Assembly (NCBI RefSeq): GCF_016592595.1
Contig: NZ_AP012977.1
Span: 124,001 to 188,000, forward strand
Length of the DNA: 64,000 nt
From: Abyssogena phaseoliformis symbiont OG214
GTDB taxonomy: Bacteria > Pseudomonadota > Gammaproteobacteria > PS1 > Pseudothioglobaceae
Direction of reading: 5' to 3'
The translations under genes and the position numbers were made by a program. The notes under the pieces are model-generated. The model was not told where the DNA came from. It ran no database searches and was given only the letters and a program-made list of their open reading frames with translations. Shown here piece by piece: positions 19,524-30,129 of the stretch (positions are counted from its first letter, which is position 1; each line of letters starts with the position of its first letter).

Positions 19524-20306
19524 TTATCTCTTCTTGTAATAATTAATACTAAGTTCTTGCGCTCTTAGTATGGAAGATTCAATCATGTCCCGACGCTCAA
19601 AGTCAATTAATATTTTATCCACTAAAGGACTACTTATTTTTGCACTCATGCCTGCATGAAGGTGATTGTCATAAAGAATTTTTAACAACAAATAATCTAA
19701 ATCTGTTAATAAATCTAGTACACTTTTGTCATTTGTAATGGAAGGGCTAACCCAATCTGAATCATTTGGAAGTCCCATTGCTTGTGTTAATTCTTCAACA
19801 ACACAAGCAGGCAATAAGCCATAACGCATTGCGTGGTCAACAGGAATAATAACCAGTGCATTGGTTAATTTGAACTTCTTATTATGCTTAAAATGTAACA
19901 AGCAGTTGCTTTGAGTGCCAAGATCTTTTATTTTGGTGTTGGTATAACGACTAATCGCTAATTTATAATACGATTTTTTGGTTAACAATATTTTAAAATT
20001 GGGTTTTTGTCGTCTTTGTTAATGGCTACTCTTGTAATTTTAGGTAGATCTTGAAGATGGTCTTGAATAAGCGTTTCGGCAATATCACCAGGCGCATTTA
20101 AATTGAAATAATCGATCCGATATCTAATAGGTTGTTGCCAACGTCTTAATTTTGTTTGTCCTTAATTGGTACTCGTTTTTATAAGCAACCCCAAAGAATG
20201 CTTTTTTGATATAACTCTTAGATTGCCATGGTGCTAATAACTCAGTACATACAATACTTGAGTAAAAACCAACTAATAATATCCACACTCCGCTCAAAAG
20301 CGACAT
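19524..20306 (-). pseudogene. DUF2927 family protein of the secretion locus, frameshifted
   Basis: Begins at ATG 20,306 with an N-terminal hydrophobic signal or anchor (SLLSGVWILLVGFYSS), five bases after the hlyD stop. The frame shifts near 20,150 (RRWQQPIRYRIDYFNLNAPGDIAETLIQDHL) and again near 20,005 (KPNFKILLTKKSYYKLAISRY). The C-terminal half carries the DUF2927 core: LVIIPVDHAMRYGLLPACVVEELTQAMGLPNDSDWVSPSITND, then LLLKILYDNHLHAGM. The EExTQ...PNDSD pattern is metalloprotease-like in style, but no HExxH is visible. Function unknown. As the last gene of the operon it may process or assist the exported adhesin. Confidence 0.7.
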
Positions 20307-20310
20307 TTGA

Positions 20311-21480
20311 TTACTTCTCGTTAAGAGCGCCACTAAAGCCGCGGCTAATTGGCTTGGTTAAATAAGTAAACAAAGAACGTCTTCCAACTTTAACATCAAT
20401 CGTACCTGACATACCTAATTTAACCTTAATCGCTTTGGATTTAACATTATCTTCATGTTCTGGGCCTTCAATTTTGACATTTACTTGATAAAAGGTTGTT
20501 TGTCTTCCTAAAGGGTCTTTGTCCAATAAAGTGTCCGAACTGATGTAATTTAGTGTGCCCTTTAAGGCACCAAAAATAGTATAATCAAATGCATCGAGTT
20601 TGATTACCACTGGCATGCCTAATTTTAGTCTGCCAATATCAACAGGATTAATTTTTGCCTCTAAAATAACACCGCCCTGAGAGGGGGACACTTCCATCAA
20701 TTGCTCTCCAGCACGTAAAACACCGCCAACAGTAGTTACTTTTAACTCTTTAACAATGCCTGATACAGGTGAATGAATATTGGTATATTCTAAAACGCTT
20801 TTTTGTTTTTTAAGTTTATATATATTTTTAGCCAACTCGCCTTCCAGCTTTTCAATTTCAGCACTGGTTTTTTCGTAATATTTGTTTTTAGTATCTACCA
20901 CTTTACGCTTAAAATATAATACTTTTTGTTTAGCTCTTAAAACCTCTAATTGACTAACATCGCCTGTTTTTTCTAAACCTTGAGTAATTTCCCACTCCTC
21001 AGTACTCATTGCAAGACTTTCCTCTAGCATGGACACCTCTTGATTTAAAGAGCGTTTCTTCTGAACATACAAAGCTTTTTGTGCACTCATAAAATCAGGA
21101 TAATCTTGAGTTAACTCATCAAATACAATGGGTTTTTCTAAAATCTCTGCATTGGCTCTTGCTAGTGCTGACTTCAAGTGTGCCACTTGAGACCGCACCT
21201 CGTAATAGCCTGCTTGTGCGCGATCTTTTTCAAGTGTTGCTAGCAGCTGTCCCTGCTTAACATGCTCACCTTCACTGACTAGTAATTTAGATAAAACACC
21301 ACCATCAGCCACTTGAATAATTTGGCTACTACCATTAGCAACCACTTTACCTTGAGAGCGAACCGTTTCATCAATATCAAATAGTGATGCCCACAGTATA
21401 AAAGCAATGAAGCCACCCAATAAAACATAAACAATCGAAAATGAATGCTCAATTTTTAATAAAATTTTCTCTAAATTCAT
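20311..21480 (-). CDS. Type I secretion membrane fusion protein (HlyD/LapC family)
   Basis: Periplasmic adaptor bridging the ABC exporter and TolC. 389 residues: a short cytoplasmic tail, one membrane segment (IVYVLLGGFIAFILWASLF, about 16-34), DIDETVRSQGKVVANG, a biotinyl-lipoyl half motif (VADGGVLSKLLVSEGEHVKQGQLLATL), a long coiled coil (about 85-225) and the second half lipoyl (IHSPVSGIVKELKVTTVGGVL). It ends with the HlyD beta-barrel signature GMSGTIDVKVGRRSLFTYL. Intact. Its ATG overlaps the ABC transporter stop, so the two are coupled. Confidence 0.93.
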   Translation of the reverse strand: MNLEKILLKIEHSFSIVYVLLGGFIAFILWASLFDIDETVRSQGKVVANGSSQIIQVADGGVLSKLLVSEGEHVKQGQLLATLEKDRAQAGYYEVRSQVAHLKSALARANAEILEKPIVFDELTQDYPDFMSAQKALYVQKKRSLNQEVSMLEESLAMSTEEWEITQGLEKTGDVSQLEVLRAKQKVLYFKRKVVDTKNKYYEKTSAEIEKLEGELAKNIYKLKKQKSVLEYTNIHSPVSGIVKELKVTTVGGVLRAGEQLMEVSPSQGGVILEAKINPVDIGRLKLGMPVVIKLDAFDYTIFGALKGTLNYISSDTLLDKDPLGRQTTFYQVNVKIEGPEHEDNVKSKAIKVKLGMSGTIDVKVGRRSLFTYLTKPISRGFSGALNEK

Positions 21481-23567
21481 GACTTGGTCTCTTGTGCTTT
21501 GCCAGAAAGTTGGGCAATTACATCAGCCTTTGGCCCATCCATCACTATTTGATTTTTATTAACCACAATTAAACGGTCAACCAATCCTATCATTTCCATC
21601 TTGTGCGTTACCAATACCAATGTATCTTCTGCCTTTATTGTTTTCTTAAACATGTTGATTAACAATGTTTCTAAGTTGCGATCAACAGATGCAGTTGGTT
21701 CGTCTAATAACCATATTTTTGGTGCTCGCAAAACTACCCGAGTTAAATTAAGTAATTGCTTTTGTCCACCAGATAAGCCCATTCCACCTTCAAATATTTC
21801 CTGCTCTAGCCCTTTTTCAGTAGTAGAGATAACACTATCTAATAAGCCTGTTAATTTAGATACCTCTAAAATTTTATCATCACCCGGATCGACTAAACCT
21901 AAAATTAAATTTTCTCTAAGTGTGCCTTTGAATAGTCGCCCTTCTTGTTGTAAAAAACCAATTTTTTCAGCTAAAACAGGTTTTGAAATATGGGCCAAAT
22001 CAATGTCATCTAATAAAATTCGGCCAATATTAGGCTTGTACATGCCACTTAACAGGCGTAATAATGATGTTTTTCCAGAGCCAATAGGACCTAAAACACC
22101 AATTTTTTCACCTGGGTTGATTCTCATTTCTGGCAAAGCTAAAGCCGCCTTTTCGCCATAATTTATTTGTGTTTTTGCTTCAATATAGAATTCACCACGT
22201 AGATTTTCAGGCACAATAGGTGAGTCTATGCCATCATGGTCACATTTTAAATCCCAAATCACATCTAGCGATCTAATTGCTGACTTAGTATTTGCCCATT
22301 GAACTAGGTGAGATGGAATTTGTGCAACAGGTGCCAAAATTCGACCTGACAAAATAGAGCAAGCGATCAAGCCACCCATTGTTAAGCCATCACCAATCAA
22401 CAATGCACCTGATGCCACCATCAGCACAAACGAAGATTGTTGAAAAAATGCCACCATATACTGAGACTGATCAGTCATTCGCTTCATCTCTAAATCATAA
22501 CCACGGCCTTCGTCGGTGACATTCATCCAATTAGAAAGCATACGCCAACCACCTTGGCCCGATTTAATTGTTTCAGCGCCTTCAACTGATTCTACCAATA
22601 AACCCACTTTAAGATTAACAGATTCGTTAATATTAACTGCTAGCGCTTCTATCTTCTTATGGAAATATAATCCTGTCAAAGTTGCTATAACAAAAAATGT
22701 CATAGGCACCAAGGCTAAATAACCACCAATAGCAGCAATCAATAAAACATAAAACAGAACAAATGGAACATCAACTACCAGATAAGTCGTGATGGCGGAT
22801 AAAAAACTACGTACCGACTCATAGCCCCGCATTTGCGAAGCCAAACTACCCACACTTTTTGGCAATTGATCCATGCGTAATGCCAAAAACCGCTTGTACA
22901 CATCTCTAGATAGGCGTCTATCTATATTATCAATTAACTTTTCGTATAACCCTGCACGCACTAACTTAGCAATAAAATCTAATATCGTTATTGCTAACAC
23001 GCCTATTGTCAGTACTAATAAAGTTTGTTGAGCGCCTGTTGGCACAACGCGATCATAAATCTGCATAGAATAAAAAGCACTAACTACAGCCACAATATTA
23101 ATCAAAACTCCTGCTAAAGAAGCGTCAATTAGCCATTTCTTATGAGTAATTAATTCGGTTTTAACCATTTTAAAAATTCGACTATTACCTGTATCGAACT
23201 TTTTTTTCATTTTTATGGCAAAAATCTCATACTTGCTCAAATCATCAAGTATTACTTCTAACCAGGTATTTTTCTCTTTAGAGAACCATTCTGACACCCA
23301 TTCGCCTTTGGCATTAAAACTTTTAAGGATGCCCCATTGCTGGAATTCATCAAAAATCAATAAAGGCAACAAAGAGGGGTCATTAATAGATTTTAATGCT
23401 TTAGGATTAGGAATTAATAATGCATGGCATACATTGCGCAACATTGCCATTTTTTCAATTGAGTCACTGTATTCATCCTCAACAACTTGTTGTAATTCTA
23501 AAGCATCAAAACGAGACCTTTGCAACTGTGATAAACGCTGCAAACTGGATAATAAACTTTGCTCCAT
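21477..23567 (-). CDS. Type I secretion ABC exporter with C39-like domain (LapB family)
   Basis: 696-residue inner-membrane exporter. The N-terminal 130 residues form a degenerate C39-like domain (no obvious catalytic Cys) that in LapB-type proteins binds substrate. Membrane segments run from about 160 to 425. The nucleotide-binding domain has Walker A GPIGSGKTSLL, a Q-loop (GFLQQEGRLF), signature LSGGQKQ and Walker B IWLLDEPTAS, with a switch His (VTHK). Fully open, unlike its cargo gene. It follows the lipoprotein gene by 17 bp and is coupled to hlyD. Confidence 0.93.
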   Translation of the reverse strand: MEQSLLSSLQRLSQLQRSRFDALELQQVVEDEYSDSIEKMAMLRNVCHALLIPNPKALKSINDPSLLPLLIFDEFQQWGILKSFNAKGEWVSEWFSKEKNTWLEVILDDLSKYEIFAIKMKKKFDTGNSRIFKMVKTELITHKKWLIDASLAGVLINIVAVVSAFYSMQIYDRVVPTGAQQTLLVLTIGVLAITILDFIAKLVRAGLYEKLIDNIDRRLSRDVYKRFLALRMDQLPKSVGSLASQMRGYESVRSFLSAITTYLVVDVPFVLFYVLLIAAIGGYLALVPMTFFVIATLTGLYFHKKIEALAVNINESVNLKVGLLVESVEGAETIKSGQGGWRMLSNWMNVTDEGRGYDLEMKRMTDQSQYMVAFFQQSSFVLMVASGALLIGDGLTMGGLIACSILSGRILAPVAQIPSHLVQWANTKSAIRSLDVIWDLKCDHDGIDSPIVPENLRGEFYIEAKTQINYGEKAALALPEMRINPGEKIGVLGPIGSGKTSLLRLLSGMYKPNIGRILLDDIDLAHISKPVLAEKIGFLQQEGRLFKGTLRENLILGLVDPGDDKILEVSKLTGLLDSVISTTEKGLEQEIFEGGMGLSGGQKQLLNLTRVVLRAPKIWLLDEPTASVDRNLETLLINMFKKTIKAEDTLVLVTHKMEMIGLVDRLIVVNKNQIVMDGPKADVIAQLSGKAQETKS

Positions 23568-23584
23568 ATATGTACTATCAAGGG

Positions 23585-24717
23585 TTACTTAGAAAATTTA
23601 GAAGTAATGTTTTTTTGCACAGCACCTAACACGGGTAAGGAATTATTATTCTTTAAAAGTTGTGCTGGATAGACTTTATTTAAAAAGTCCGCACTAATTT
23701 TAGCAATAGATAACGCTTTTCTACTTGTGTTAAATTCTAACACAGGAAAGGTTTGAGTAATATTAGCTTTAAATAACTTGGCCTCTTCAATTGGCAAATC
23801 AATTGCAACTAATTTATTAAAATTACTTTTCTTAGAGGATAGATATACAAACATTTTTTGAGTATCAGCATTGTATGTTGGATTAGAAAAATAAAGAGCT
23901 CCGAGCACGTTAATAATGCTCGTGTTAACAAAGTCTAAATAAACATCTTCACTACGACTTTGTCTTTGTTTTTTCTCATCAGAAAGAGAGGTATCAGACT
24001 CCAATGCTTGATTATAAATAACCGTTTTTTCCTTATGTCTCTGTTCTACAAGATAGTCTTTAACCTCAGTTTCTTTCTGGACTGAAATAACTCTTTTATC
24101 AAAAGCTTTACTGGTTTCAAATTCACGCTTGATTAAAGATAATGCTCGCGGATTGTACTTTATATTTTCAGGTGGTTTCATATTAAATAATGGCACGTTT
24201 GATTTTCTTGAGAGCCATTTTTTTAACTTAAAACTAGCCTCTTCTACAATATACTCTAAAGGCGTTGTTAAGGCGTTGTTATTTTTTTAAGCAGTTGAGA
24301 GGCTAATTTATTGCCTGAATTGTTATCAGAAAAATTACTTAAATAACTCTCAGCACTTGATATGTCGCCACTATTATATAAACACAATGCGTATTCATAG
24401 CCAACATAATACTTTTGTAAGCACTCTTGTGCTTGAATGGTTAATTCTGTATATCGAAAAGATGTAATTTTGGGTGTTGAAACACGCTTAACAACTGGGG
24501 TGTTTTTAGCGGCTGGAGAGGCTGCTACTACTTCTTTATTTAAGCCATTCTTTTTCTGCTTGCCACTATCAGCAGCAAAAAACAATTCTTTCTCACTACT
24601 TGATTTTAATTGATTGCTTTGGTTGGGCTAAATTTTACCAAAAGAGCACCCTGAAAGCATCGTAATAACTATACCCAACGCTAAAATATATTTAACTAAA
24701 CTCATATTCTTATCCAT
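23585..24717 (-). pseudogene. Lipoprotein of the type I secretion operon, broken
   Basis: Starts at ATG 24,717 with a lipoprotein signal (SLVKYILALGIVITMLSGCSFGK, lipobox LSGC). A TAG directly after SFGKI interrupts the frame, which then runs through AQECLQKYYVGYEYALCLYNSGDISSAESYLSNF, a TPR-like pair, to about 24,270. A tandem duplication of 11 bp (AACAACGCCTT) near 24,270 shifts the frame. The remainder reads EYIVEEASFKLKKWLSRKSNVPLFNMKPPENIKYN, a charged coil region, LVAIDLPIEEAKLFKAN and LNKVYPAQLLKNNNSLPVLG. No family recognised. Position between tolC and the exporter suggests a periplasmic accessory of the secretion machine. Confidence 0.65.
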
Positions 24718-24893
24718 ATTTTTTATAAATAAAGTCGCCAAAATGAGAGATGAATTATAACGCTATAACACTCGTTTAGTGTATTTTTTCACTTTTTACA
24801 TTCACTTCAAAAATAAGTTTCTTTATTAGTGCTGCTTCTTACGCCATATAATCTTTTTAGTGGATTGCTCGTTGTTAAGAAGGGTTTTTGTAT

Positions 24894-25207
24894 TTAATTT
24901 AATTTTAAATATTTTTTCACTAAGGCTTTTTGATTTTCTTCATCTTTCTTAACATTGTATGTTTTGTCTTGCGTACTTTTAGCACTTTTAAATTCAGCAA
25001 TTTTATTAAGGTATTGATGCTGAGAGTTAACATTATTTTTACGCCGCACACTTTTACCCAAGGCATTGGATATGACTTTAACTACTTCATTTTGTTTTTT
25101 TCTTGTAACTAACACTTCTTTTCTTTTGATTGGTTTTTGTATGGCATTGCTTTGTTTTTTATCCTACTCTTGCTTAATACTTATCTGCTCTTTTTGCGTA
25201 ATGTCCT
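24894..25207 (-). pseudogene. Detached basic C-terminal extension of the TolC-like protein
   Basis: Past the TolC stop at 25,208 the reading continues in another frame (INPVEDITQKEQISIKQE, TAG, DKKQSNAIQKPIKRKEVLVTRKKQNEVV) and on to NVKKDEENQKALVKKYLKLN at 24,894. The Lys/Gln/Glu-rich text matches the style of the TolC tail, so a frameshift near 25,215 probably cut off about 100 residues. It could instead be a separate small gene starting at GTG 25,115. Confidence 0.5.
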
Positions 25208-26779
25208 CTACTGGATTAATTTTTGTTGTCTTTTTTGAATAGCAGCTTTAGTTAATTTTTCACGACTAGGCTTTTCTTCTTTATCAAAAAACTCTACAAA
25301 TGTTACGAAATCTCTTTTCTTTAAAGACGATTTAAAGTTTTTAGTACTATCAATATCAAAGTACCAGATAATTTTTTCTACTGGCTTTTCATCAGGTATG
25401 ACAAAATTTAGTATTTTATCAATGACACTTTGCTCTTCTTTAGGGCTCATTGTTGGATGCCACAATATCTTATCTGTTCGATTAAGTGCCAAACTTTCAT
25501 TAAAAGTTGTCACAACAGCGCCAATATCTTCAACATAAACAAAAATACGCCAATTCGCTAGTATTATCTCGCCGTAAACACTAGCCAATTGAGACTCCAA
25601 TTGAGAAACCTCACGAATGGAGTTCATAACATCTTGCCATGTTTTTCTACCTGCCAAGAATTGTCGATAATAGGACTTTCGTACTTTTTCTGTATTGGCC
25701 AGTGATGACTCAAGCAACGCTTTTTGTTTTTTCAAAGAGATGGAGGACATCCAATCTAGTTCAATTTGCTGCGCGACTTTACTTTCTTCGTCTTTAATTT
25801 TTGCTTGTAGAGACTGATAGCGACTCTTAATTTGTCTAGTTTGTGAAAAATTAGACAAGCCTGCACCAAAACTACTGTTAAATTCAATAAAAACACGATT
25901 TTCAGTCTTGGCATCTTTATCAATAAAACTACCCCATTGGCGTTCCAATTTAAGATTAACACCTGGATAAAGTTTGGCACGACTTTGATCTAGTTCAGCC
26001 TCAATCACCAAACTTTCCGCTCTAATTTGCTTAACTCTAGGATTGGTTAGTAATGCCTTTTTACTTAATTTGGCTTGACTAGTTTTAAACTTAACAATAC
26101 TAAAGTCTCTAATTAAATCTTTTGGATCTAGCGAAGTGCCCAATAGCTCTTCCAAATTAAGCAGACTATTTTCATGTTGAATAATAGCCGAATTAAGGCC
26201 TGCTTCTGCCTGGGTTGAACGTGAATTTGCCAAATTTAAATCACTACTAGAAGACAAACCTTGTTTAATGCGACGCCTTAAACGGGCGCGTAATATGTCA
26301 TGCTCCTCTTGACTCTTACTATACGACTTTTTTTTTAAATAACTGTCATACCATTTACTATAAGCATTGATTACTTTTAAAGCCAAATCTTGCTGTGCAA
26401 CCTTGGTTAATGCCTGAGCTGATAAAAGCTGAGCTCTTGATTTTGCCAAGCCTGCATCAATAGATCCACCCGCCCAAAGTGGTTGCGTTAAACTGATAAC
26501 TAAAACACGACTATCACCATTTTTATAACTAAGGTCTGTACTAGAACTATCAACTTGGCTTACTGAAAACTTAGGGGTTGGAAAATATTGCCATTTAGCA
26601 CTGGTAATCTCATTTTTAGCAGCTTCCTCTAAAAAAACATTACTTTTAATAGAAGGGTGATAGGCAATTGCCTTATTGATTAAATCAGATAAATTAAACC
26701 CACCTTTTGATTGCTCTTGTGCGCTCACACCGCCAAGGAAAAAGCCAAAAAATAATAATAGAACTGTTCCTTTAATCAT
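25208..26779 (-). CDS. TolC-family outer membrane efflux protein of the type I system
   Basis: Outer-membrane channel component. ATG 26,779 begins a signal peptide (MIKGTVLLLFFGFFLGGVSAQ). The body has the two OEP repeats typical of TolC, with long heptad helices (LALKVINAYSKWYDSYLKKKSYSKSQEEHDILRARLRRRIKQGLSSSSDLNLANSR) and LYPGVNLKLERQWGSF in the second half. About 90 residues beyond the channel (from about residue 430) form an unusual extension with FVEFFDKEEKPSREK, and it was probably longer before a frameshift. Starts 8 bp after the adhesin stop. Confidence 0.85.
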   Translation of the reverse strand: MIKGTVLLLFFGFFLGGVSAQEQSKGGFNLSDLINKAIAYHPSIKSNVFLEEAAKNEITSAKWQYFPTPKFSVSQVDSSSTDLSYKNGDSRVLVISLTQPLWAGGSIDAGLAKSRAQLLSAQALTKVAQQDLALKVINAYSKWYDSYLKKKSYSKSQEEHDILRARLRRRIKQGLSSSSDLNLANSRSTQAEAGLNSAIIQHENSLLNLEELLGTSLDPKDLIRDFSIVKFKTSQAKLSKKALLTNPRVKQIRAESLVIEAELDQSRAKLYPGVNLKLERQWGSFIDKDAKTENRVFIEFNSSFGAGLSNFSQTRQIKSRYQSLQAKIKDEESKVAQQIELDWMSSISLKKQKALLESSLANTEKVRKSYYRQFLAGRKTWQDVMNSIREVSQLESQLASVYGEIILANWRIFVYVEDIGAVVTTFNESLALNRTDKILWHPTMSPKEEQSVIDKILNFVIPDEKPVEKIIWYFDIDSTKNFKSSLKKRDFVTFVEFFDKEEKPSREKLTKAAIQKRQQKLIQ

Positions 26780-26786
26780 TTTAAGT

Positions 26787-29700
26787 CTACAACACAATTA
26801 AGTTGTTCACCTCAAAATCAGATAAAGTCAACGCACCTGTGCCAATACCAGATAAGGTGATACTTAAATCTGTGCCACTATTATCTATCATTAGTATCAA
26901 TATTAATCACAACATCCCCACTAGAACTAGCATCTGTGATGCTTAAAAAGTTACTCAAAGTATCTCCTGCTTGATAACTTAGCAAGTCTTTAAGACTTAG
27001 TCTATCGCTATTATTACCCTGCCTATGACAAAATCAGTGATGGTATCATTGCCGTCGGTTGTAGCGTTGTAATCAAAAGAAAAGTATCAACACCATCATT
27101 TCCTGTAAGCGTATCATCGCCTAAACCTCCTATAAAAGTGTCGTTAGAACTTATGCCAGCTAATGGAGTATCAGCATCTTTTGTGCCAATTTTCAAGTTA
27201 TTAACCAAATTACCTGCCTTGTCTTTTAGATGATAGCTATCGCTACTAGGTCTGGTGTAGCTTACATCAATAGCACTAGCATCATCAACTGTATTCTGAA
27301 TAGAAAGATATGCCTTGTTACCATCAGTTTTCACTTTAGTAACTGTGTTACCCTCAACAGTAAATGCACCTGTTGCAGTGCTGGTTGTTGCATTAATAGA
27401 AGATAAGTCTTCGCTAAAAATTAGAATAATCGTGTTACCACTACCTTCTGTTGATTGATATTCAGGCGCAATACTATCAACAATAACTTTATAATTAATG
27501 CTTAAAATAGCCTTATTTCCAGCCTTGTCGGTTTGACGTATTTTAATGTCTTGTGCCTCATAGGCGGTGTTTGCCGTCAGGCTGAAAGAATACTTAGTAT
27601 CGCTAGAATTACCATTATTGTCTGCTGTCCAATCTTCACCACTATTTAGTGAATACTCCCAAGTAGCGCTCGTCTCTATATTGCTCACCTCAACAGTGGC
27701 AATACTGGTAGTGTGATCTGAGGTAGGTAAGCTTTTATCTATTAATTTAATAGTGGGTGCATTGACCGTAGCATCAACGCTGAAGTTTTTTAAATCCGAC
27801 ATAACACTCACATTATCCGACTTGTCAATAATTTTAACGCCTAATTCGTAAGCTTTTCTATCGGCTGAATTATCAAGGCTTAATGTTACTGTCTTACTTC
27901 CTTTGGCGATATCTTGGCTGTCAAGTGTAAAAGAGTTGGCTAATTTTTCTCCTTTATTGTAAAAGAACAACCCGCCTCCTGCAATAGCACTAGCGCCACT
28001 AATATCAACGATAATACTTAGCACATTATCATCTGTTAGTACGTTGTTTCCCACTTCGCCTGTAACATCTCCTTTGTCGTCAAAAATACTACTAATGGTT
28101 GGCTGTGAAGGGGGTGTATTATTAACACTATAAGCTTTGCTTGCTATACCGCTAATGCTATTTCCTGCCAAGGCCTTAACATTATCACTTTGATTGTATG
28201 CTACACTAATTTCAGCTGATGCTGATATCACATTGCCTGAGATATAAATCAATACTTTTTTACCATTGGTTTCAACTCTGCCGATTGTTTGGTTAGTGCC
28301 ATTAATAGTAATGGCAAAGGAGTTATTGTCAAAAGTAGCAGGTTTTACGATATCTTCATCAAACGTAAGTGTAATTTGGCTTTCTTTAACTGTATCGCTA
28401 TTGTCTTCAAAAATTCTGACAAAATCTAAATCGCCATCTGGCTTATGGATGGCTGCTTTATCATCACTATCATAAACAACAGCGCTTGTTAGCGTTATGC
28501 ACCCATCGCCACCATCCAAAATATATTCTACTTTAGCGCCTTTTTCAATGTTGCCGATTATTGTCGTCTCATTACTGGTAATGCCGTCCGCACTATTTGC
28601 ACCAGTGTCCTCCTTTAAGTTGAGCGTTAATTCCTCAACATTACCATCAAAAGTGATTAAATACGCATCTGATAACGCACTTTGATTACCCGCTTGATCA
28701 ATAATTCTTACCTTAAAATTATAATCTTTATTAGCCTTATTATCACCTGTAGTCAAAGCTGACAATGCCACATCTTTCCAACCTTTCTCAATATCAGCTT
28801 CACTCAGCCTTACATATTTAGAATGCGTGTAACCTGTACCGTTATCTTTCATCACCTGAATTCTATCGCTTTTTTCCGTAATAATATCGTTATCGCCATT
28901 CAAACCAAATGCCGTAGCAATATTCCCATTAGTAGCGCTAATTTGAGCAGACGTAAAATCTGATAAATCAGTGTCTACATTACTACTATCTTGAAATAAT
29001 TGACGTGTGGCTATTTCAGTTAACATATTAAGATTAACAGTCATGTCGCCACCATTTGAACTAGCAATAACGCGTAAATCTTTGTTTTGGCCTGTGCCTT
29101 CATCTAAATAATCTGCGCCTGTTCCTGCATCTTTCAAGCGAATAAGAATATTACCCGTGTAAGCTTCGTTGACTTTTATCGTAAACGAGCCAGCATCTTT
29201 AAAACTAATTGTTGTTTTTAATATTTCTCCATCCTTGCCATAAACCTCAATTGTATAAGCACTCGTATCAAAAATCTGCCCTGCACTAATACTATCTAAA
29301 ATAGTAAATATAGTTGTATCACCACCAGAACCAGAGCCCGAACCACCACCTGCCAACCTAAGCGCACCTAGAGTACCTGTACCCAAAGTTGACAATGACC
29401 ACGAAGAGTCTGGACTCACGTGTGATTGACCTAAAAATTGCAACAACGCGTTATCGCCAGAGGCTATTTCTTGAAGTACGGACTTATCACCATAAGTATA
29501 AACAACCTCAGTACTATCGGCCAAAACCATAGACTGATTGCCAACAATATGATGCAACATTCCTAAAGCAGGCAAAGAAATCACGCAGCTCAAATCAATA
29601 CAGGCTGAAAAACAACCATGGTAGAGTCATCTAATAATAAAGATAAATCATCATCCACCTTCTTGGCAATAACATCAAAATCCACATCTAATACTTTATT

Positions 29701-29832
29701 ATTTTGTTGAAAAATAATTTTATAAGCTTTGCTGTGCTTATCTTGAACCTGATTAACAACAATATTTTTCTGCTTTAAAGCACCAGAATTAATTGCTTGT
29801 TGTGCTTTAATTTGTTGTTTATTTTCCACCAT
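26787..29832 (-). pseudogene. Large repeat adhesin exported by the type I system, frameshifted
   Basis: The secreted cargo. ATG 29,832, with an AAGGAAAAT site, starts VENKQQIKAQQAINSGALKQ. After 80 codons a shift in a T-run moves into SACIDLSCVISLPALGMLHHIVGN, and an open 856-codon stretch follows. A Gly/Ser linker (GGGSGSGSGG) precedes Ig-like/Big repeats (FDEDIVKPATFDNNSFAITING, VSVMSDLKNFSVDATVNAPTIKL, NTIILIFSEDLSSINATT). The end has RTX-like GGLGDDTLTGNDGVDTF, a shift near 27,070, another near 27,015 and one near 26,890. It closes with a T1SS C-terminal target unit (LSITLSGIGTGALTLSDFEVNNLIVL). Four shifts; all modules present. Confidence 0.8.
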
Positions 29833-30129
29833 ATTTTCCTTATAAAAACTTTGGATGTTCTATTAGAAAGTATTAACTTCATTAGAATTATGCGCCAAAA
29901 ACTTAGTAAGATACTAAATTTCAGCATTATACACAATCAAAAGTTTATTTTTCCCATGAATTGCTAAACTCGACAAAGTCGCCTTTGATAAAAATGATTA
30001 CTTGTATAGTATTGCAAATAACTTAAAGTATTAACATTTAACCAACATTAACAAAAAATATTTACATATATATGTAAAAAAATTATATAAATAAAGTTAT
30101 AATAGAAAATAGTATTGGGTCTCTCTCAC
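29833..30129. other. Promoter region of the secretion locus
   Basis: Roughly 300 bp, strongly AT-rich, with no gene. It holds the likely minus-strand promoter of the adhesin operon and an 18-bp perfect palindrome at 30,061. A -10-like TATAAT for the plus strand lies at about 30,098, just before the heptanucleotide array. Confidence 0.45.
30061..30078 (+). promoter_or_regulatory. 18-bp perfect palindrome, operator-like
   Basis: TTTACATATATATGTAAA is its own reverse complement. It lies about 230 bp upstream of the adhesin ATG and 50 bp before the heptanucleotide array. A dimeric regulator site is plausible; the AT-rich context means chance is also possible. Confidence 0.35.

Noticed and set aside
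22516-23592. Plus-strand ORFs across the ABC exporter
   Set aside because: They are the reverse-strand shadows of an intact, well-recognised gene.
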